Positions 61,111 to 64,000 of a DNA stretch of 64,000 nucleotides are shown here, piece by piece; positions within the stretch are counted from its first letter, which is position 1, and every line of letters begins with the position of its first letter. Source of the DNA: SAR116 cluster bacterium AG-337-N21 (lineage in GTDB: Bacteria; Pseudomonadota; Alphaproteobacteria; Puniceispirillales; Marisalimonadaceae); assembly GCA_003282145.1 (NCBI GenBank), contig QBZZ01000001.1:1-64000 (forward strand), written 5' to 3'. The notes below the pieces were generated by a model. It saw nothing but the letters and a program-made list of their open reading frames with translations, ran no database searches and was not told the DNA's origin. Position numbers and translations under genes: made by a program.

Positions 61111-62430
61111 ATGGATTTAATCAAATTAAATGCTGTCGATGCTTTGAATATGATGAAGAGAGGTGAGCTCACATCTGAAAAATATGTTACAGCTTTTTTG
61201 GATCGTATTAAAGTTAGAGAGCCATTAGTCGGTGCTTGGAATTATTTAAATCATGAACAAGCAATCCAACAAGCTAAACTTGCTGACAAAAGGTGGAAAG
61301 ATAAAAATCCTGGTAAACTTAATGGTCTTCCTATTGGCATTAAAGACATAATTGATACTAGAGACATGCCTACTGAAAATGGATCCTCAATATGTAAAAA
61401 CAGAATGCCGACTGAGGACGCACATCTAGTAAGATTATTAAAAGAAGCTGGGGCAGTCATTATGGGTAAATGTGTAACAACTGAGTTTGCACTATCTGGG
61501 CCCGGCAAAACAAAAAATCCAAAAGACTTAGAATGTACACCAGGAGGATCCTCCTCTGGATCAGCGGCAGCGGTTTCCGACAATATGATACCTTTGGCAA
61601 TTGGCTCTCAGACAGGTGGTTCCGTCTTAAGACCAGCATCATTTACTGGGATTTTAGGCTTCAAACCTACTTTTGGGACTATTTCAAGATACGGCATGTC
61701 CCCAATATCACAACGATTAGACCATCCAGGAATTTATGCAAATTCAACTTGTGACATTGATCTAGTGGCTTCAGTTATTTTATCTTATGATGAAAAAGAT
61801 TTAGATATGATCAAACAATACAATTATAAACAAAACTATGTAATTGAGGCGCCTAAATTTGCATTCGTCAGAGGTCCAGTATGGGACATTGGTGATAGAG
61901 ACATGCAAGATGAGATAATAAAATTTGTTGAAAACTCACCTTTTGATATTGAAGAACTCAATCTTGGCAAAGATTTCAATGAAGCAGCTCATTCCCACGA
62001 AGTAATTATGAATGGTTCTATTGCAAAATCATTATCTAATTATTACGAAACTGAAAAAGAAAAACTTCACCCATTTACCAAATCTAGGATTGAAGCTGGC
62101 ATTCCTGTCTCAGCAAAACAATATATAGAAGCCATTGAAAATGCGAAAAAAATGCAGCAGACATTAAGTAAGTACTTCAACAAATTTGATGTAATTATCA
62201 CTCCAGCGGCAACAGGTCAAGCTCCAAGAGACCTAATGAATACTGGTAATGCAATTTTTAATGGTTATTGGACAATGATGGGAGTTCCTGCAATTAGTCT
62301 ACCACTTTTAAAAGGTGAAGACAGTCTTCCAATTGGGGTGCAGATCATATCATCTTGGAATGAAGACTTTAAATTATTAAAAATTGCTGAGTATATTCTT
62401 CAAGAAACAAAAAAGCTTGCTGATTACTAA
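61111..62430 (+). CDS. Amidase (amidase signature family)
   Basis: 439 residues. The Ser-Ser-Lys triad is K78 in GIKDIIDTRDMPTE, S147 and S171 in PGGSSSGSAAAV and TGGSVLRPAS. This family hydrolyses amides, including aryl and fatty amides, and in catabolic clusters it often releases ammonia from amide-bearing nitrogen sources. The length is typical. It is 14 nt downstream of the RidA gene; a hairpin terminator overlaps its last codons. Confidence 0.92.
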   Translation: MDLIKLNAVDALNMMKRGELTSEKYVTAFLDRIKVREPLVGAWNYLNHEQAIQQAKLADKRWKDKNPGKLNGLPIGIKDIIDTRDMPTENGSSICKNRMPTEDAHLVRLLKEAGAVIMGKCVTTEFALSGPGKTKNPKDLECTPGGSSSGSAAAVSDNMIPLAIGSQTGGSVLRPASFTGILGFKPTFGTISRYGMSPISQRLDHPGIYANSTCDIDLVASVILSYDEKDLDMIKQYNYKQNYVIEAPKFAFVRGPVWDIGDRDMQDEIIKFVENSPFDIEELNLGKDFNEAAHSHEVIMNGSIAKSLSNYYETEKEKLHPFTKSRIEAGIPVSAKQYIEAIENAKKMQQTLSKYFNKFDVIITPAATGQAPRDLMNTGNAIFNGYWTMMGVPAISLPLLKGEDSLPIGVQIISSWNEDFKLLKIAEYILQETKKLADY

Positions 62431-62447
62431 TCAACAAGCTTTTTTTA
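62411..62447. terminator. Bidirectional rho-independent terminator
   Basis: GCTTG/CAAGC and TGATT/AATCA stems form one hairpin (62415-62439) with A-run before (62409-62414) and T-run after (62440-62447). It serves both the amidase gene and the opposing TRAP binding protein gene. Confidence 0.9.
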
Positions 62448-62458
62448 AACATTTAATT

Positions 62459-63475
62459 TTAGAGTAAACCTATCTTTTTCATATAAGCTAGATTAGAATC
62501 TAAAGCCTCTTTTGCAAGTGGGCTTTTTGAAGCTGCAGAGTTCCATGCATCTACTGCAATTTTTCTGAACTTCGCTCTTTCACTTACAGGCCAGTCTATA
62601 ATTGTTAAATCACCAGCAGCTTTATCCTTAGCAACCTGCGCTCTTCCTTCTAAACCAGCATCCCTTAATTTAGCTGTCCAAGTCCAGTATGTCCAGACTG
62701 TTAAAGCTGTTTGGTTTTGCTTACTTAACTTATTGTAAACTTTTTTGTTAATAATAGTTTGAAGGTTAGCCATTGAGTGAATACCTGGGTAAAGCGGGTA
62801 TTTAGCAATTTTATGGAAACCACTAGCATGATTGTTTATGTACACAGAAGCATCAGCTGCATCAACAATACCTTTTTCTAGTGAAGTATAAACTTCAGAG
62901 AAAGGAAGTGAAGATGGTGAAGCACCTGCTCTTCTGAAAACGTCTGCTGCCAAACCTTCTGGTGATCTAATTTTCACACCTTTAAGGTCTGCAACACCGT
63001 TAATTGGAACCTTAGAAACAAGAGCTTCTTTTCCATAAGGACCACAACCTAGTACATGAATTTTACCTGGTAAAACTTTATCATAGATTTTTTGTAGCAT
63101 TTCTTTACCACCACCATGCATACAATATTCTTGATATTGTTTTGGTGTATCGTAACCTGCAATCAAATCTCCCATGATTGCAAAAGCTGGATCTCTTCCT
63201 GCAAAATAAGCTATTGCATTAAAGTCACCATCTAAAATTCCATTTGCTACCGCATCAATAGTTTCCCTGTGAGGTACAACAGACTTAGTTGGCAATCCTT
63301 CAATCTGAAGTTCTCCGTTAGTTAGATCTGATAATACTGGAGCGTGTTTTGCCATGTAGGTATGCGCCCAATCACCAGCCTTGGAACTCATTTGAAATTT
63401 TAACTTCTTTGCACTTGCAGCACCTGTAAAGGTTAAACCCGCAACTACTAAAGCACTTATTAGATATTTTTTCAC
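62459..63475 (-). CDS. TRAP transporter substrate-binding protein (DctP family)
   Basis: 338 residues with a signal peptide (about 1-22, ASAKK) and the TRAP-type two-lobe fold. MSSKAGDWAHTYMAKHAPVL, the KIRSPEGLAADVFRRAGASP arginine region that binds carboxylates, and LPFSEVYTSLEKGIVDAADA are typical. It captures an organic acid in the periplasm. The permease subunits follow on the opposite strand, starting at 63747. Confidence 0.93.
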   Translation of the reverse strand: MKKYLISALVVAGLTFTGAASAKKLKFQMSSKAGDWAHTYMAKHAPVLSDLTNGELQIEGLPTKSVVPHRETIDAVANGILDGDFNAIAYFAGRDPAFAIMGDLIAGYDTPKQYQEYCMHGGGKEMLQKIYDKVLPGKIHVLGCGPYGKEALVSKVPINGVADLKGVKIRSPEGLAADVFRRAGASPSSLPFSEVYTSLEKGIVDAADASVYINNHASGFHKIAKYPLYPGIHSMANLQTIINKKVYNKLSKQNQTALTVWTYWTWTAKLRDAGLEGRAQVAKDKAAGDLTIIDWPVSERAKFRKIAVDAWNSAASKSPLAKEALDSNLAYMKKIGLL

Positions 63476-63498
63476 TTTTTCTCCTCCTCTTGTGAAAA

Positions 63499-63621
63499 TT
63501 AACTGAAGCCGTCAGCTATATAAAACATGATCCATGTTACAAGACCCGCAAAAGCCATTCCAGCTACCCAAGCCCATGGACCATATGTATCAACATGATC
63601 ACTTCTTACCGGTTTCGCCAT
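63499..63621 (-). CDS. 40-residue membrane protein of the TRAP locus
   Basis: MAKPVRSDHVDTYGPWAWVA starts it, followed by a membrane span (GMAFAGLVTWIMFYIA) and a short end (DGFS). ATG 63621 is preceded by AAGGGGGAAAAG; an in-frame ATG 24 nt earlier is possible. It lies directly upstream of the DctP gene on the same strand, 23 nt away, and may be a small partner of the transporter. Confidence 0.55.
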   Translation of the reverse strand: MAKPVRSDHVDTYGPWAWVAGMAFAGLVTWIMFYIADGFS

Positions 63622-63746
63622 CTTTTCCCCCTTGGTTCTTGACATAGTTAAATTTATGTCTCTAATAGATATTATTTATAATTGATAAATCTCAGACAAT
63701 TGCAAGATAAAAATATAAATTTTTAAAAATAACTTGGGGGAAGTAA

Positions 63747-64000
63747 ATGTCGGAAATGATCCAAAAGAATGAGACTGATCTAGACAATATGGAAAATTTT
63801 GAATCAGGTAAAGATAGTTTTGCTTTCTTTGATCATTTTAGTAAATTTTCTGGGCTTGCTGTTGCCCAACTATATCTAGTTTGTGCAGCTGTTACGGGTT
63901 TTGAAGTCATTTCTAGATATGTGTTTAATGCTCCAACTCAGTGGGTTTTTGAAATTGTAATGGTTCTTGCTGCTACAGCATGGATGTTATCTGCAGCATA
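63747..64000 (+). CDS. TRAP transporter small permease (DctQ family), cut by window end
   Basis: The first 84 codons are present. An acidic N-terminus (residues 1-25) leads into a membrane span and the DctQ-type segment SRYVFNAPTQWVFEIVMVLA. GGGGGAAG precedes the ATG. It should be followed by the large permease DctM beyond the window, completing the transporter with the binding protein at 62459-63475. Confidence 0.9.
   Translation, partial: MSEMIQKNETDLDNMENFESGKDSFAFFDHFSKFSGLAVAQLYLVCAAVTGFEVISRYVFNAPTQWVFEIVMVLAATAWMLSAA

Noticed and set aside
1-64000. CRISPR array or toxin-antitoxin module
   Set aside because: No regularly spaced repeats of CRISPR type were seen. The MORN-repeat protein is exported, so the antitoxin label sometimes given to YwqK-like proteins has no support.

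Overview
The window comes from a very AT-rich alphaproteobacterium, most likely an uncultivated marine plankton lineage of the SAR11 / HIMB59 / AEGEAN-169 kind. I infer this from the low GC, the compact gene packing, alphaproteobacterial gene neighbourhoods (membrane cytochrome c, kdsB and pheA; dapE and dapD; rpmH, rnpA, yidD, yidC, engB and argB), a small SRP RNA beside dnaX, and a TRAP transporter. No 16S rRNA gene is present, so the clade is not proven.

1 to 17.5 kb is conserved core. It holds a HisN-like phosphatase, cytochrome c, kdsB, pheA, the SRP RNA, dnaX, recR, rmuC, def-fmt-truA, a membrane protein with dapE and dapD, a pyrimidine-nucleotidase-like HAD protein, argB, engB, yidC, yidD, rnpA, rpmH and gpt. 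Two oddities stand out: dnaX has no usual start codon, and the ybaB gene normally found between dnaX and recR is missing.

17.4 to 20.8 kb is a tRNA-linked insertion site. An intact tRNA-Arg(ACG) is followed by an isopenicillin N synthase-like oxygenase and a BMP-type binding protein, with broken gene pieces on both sides. A 52-nt copy of the tRNA 3' end then appears, followed by a decayed integrase start. This looks like old, tandem, tRNA-targeted islands.

20.9 to 40.7 kb is an accessory region of about 35 small, mostly uncharacterised genes: putative alpha/beta-barrel enzymes, cupin, glyoxalase-like and NTF2-like proteins, zinc-ribbon proteins, tiny membrane proteins, lipoproteins, an Nmad3-like DNA-modification-associated protein and a TolA-like lipoprotein. 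There are also two clear pseudogenes. Several families occur twice, short intergenic repeats recur, and four genes share a promoter-like pattern (TTTACC/T, 18 nt, TAGACT or TATAAT). In two cases that pattern predicts transcription starting at or next to the start codon.

40.8 to 48.6 kb is mixed: quinone oxidoreductase, mercaptopyruvate sulfurtransferase, RsmJ, a beta-rich adhesin-like surface protein overlapping a Rap1a-like secreted protein, a lipoprotein, a MOSC protein, a ChrA-type transporter and a cytochrome c'.

48.6 to 64 kb looks catabolic: zinc alcohol dehydrogenase, MATE exporter, D-aminoacylase-type amidohydrolase, class III CoA-transferase, gulonate/hydroxyacyl-CoA dehydrogenase, glutathionyl-hydroquinone reductase-like GST, PuuD-like hydrolase, haloacid-dehalogenase-like protein, EamA exporter, SDR, D-2-hydroxyacid dehydrogenase, RidA, amidase and a TRAP uptake system cut by the window edge. 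Together they suggest uptake and breakdown of N-acylated or amide-bearing organic acids and amino acids; the substrate is not determined.
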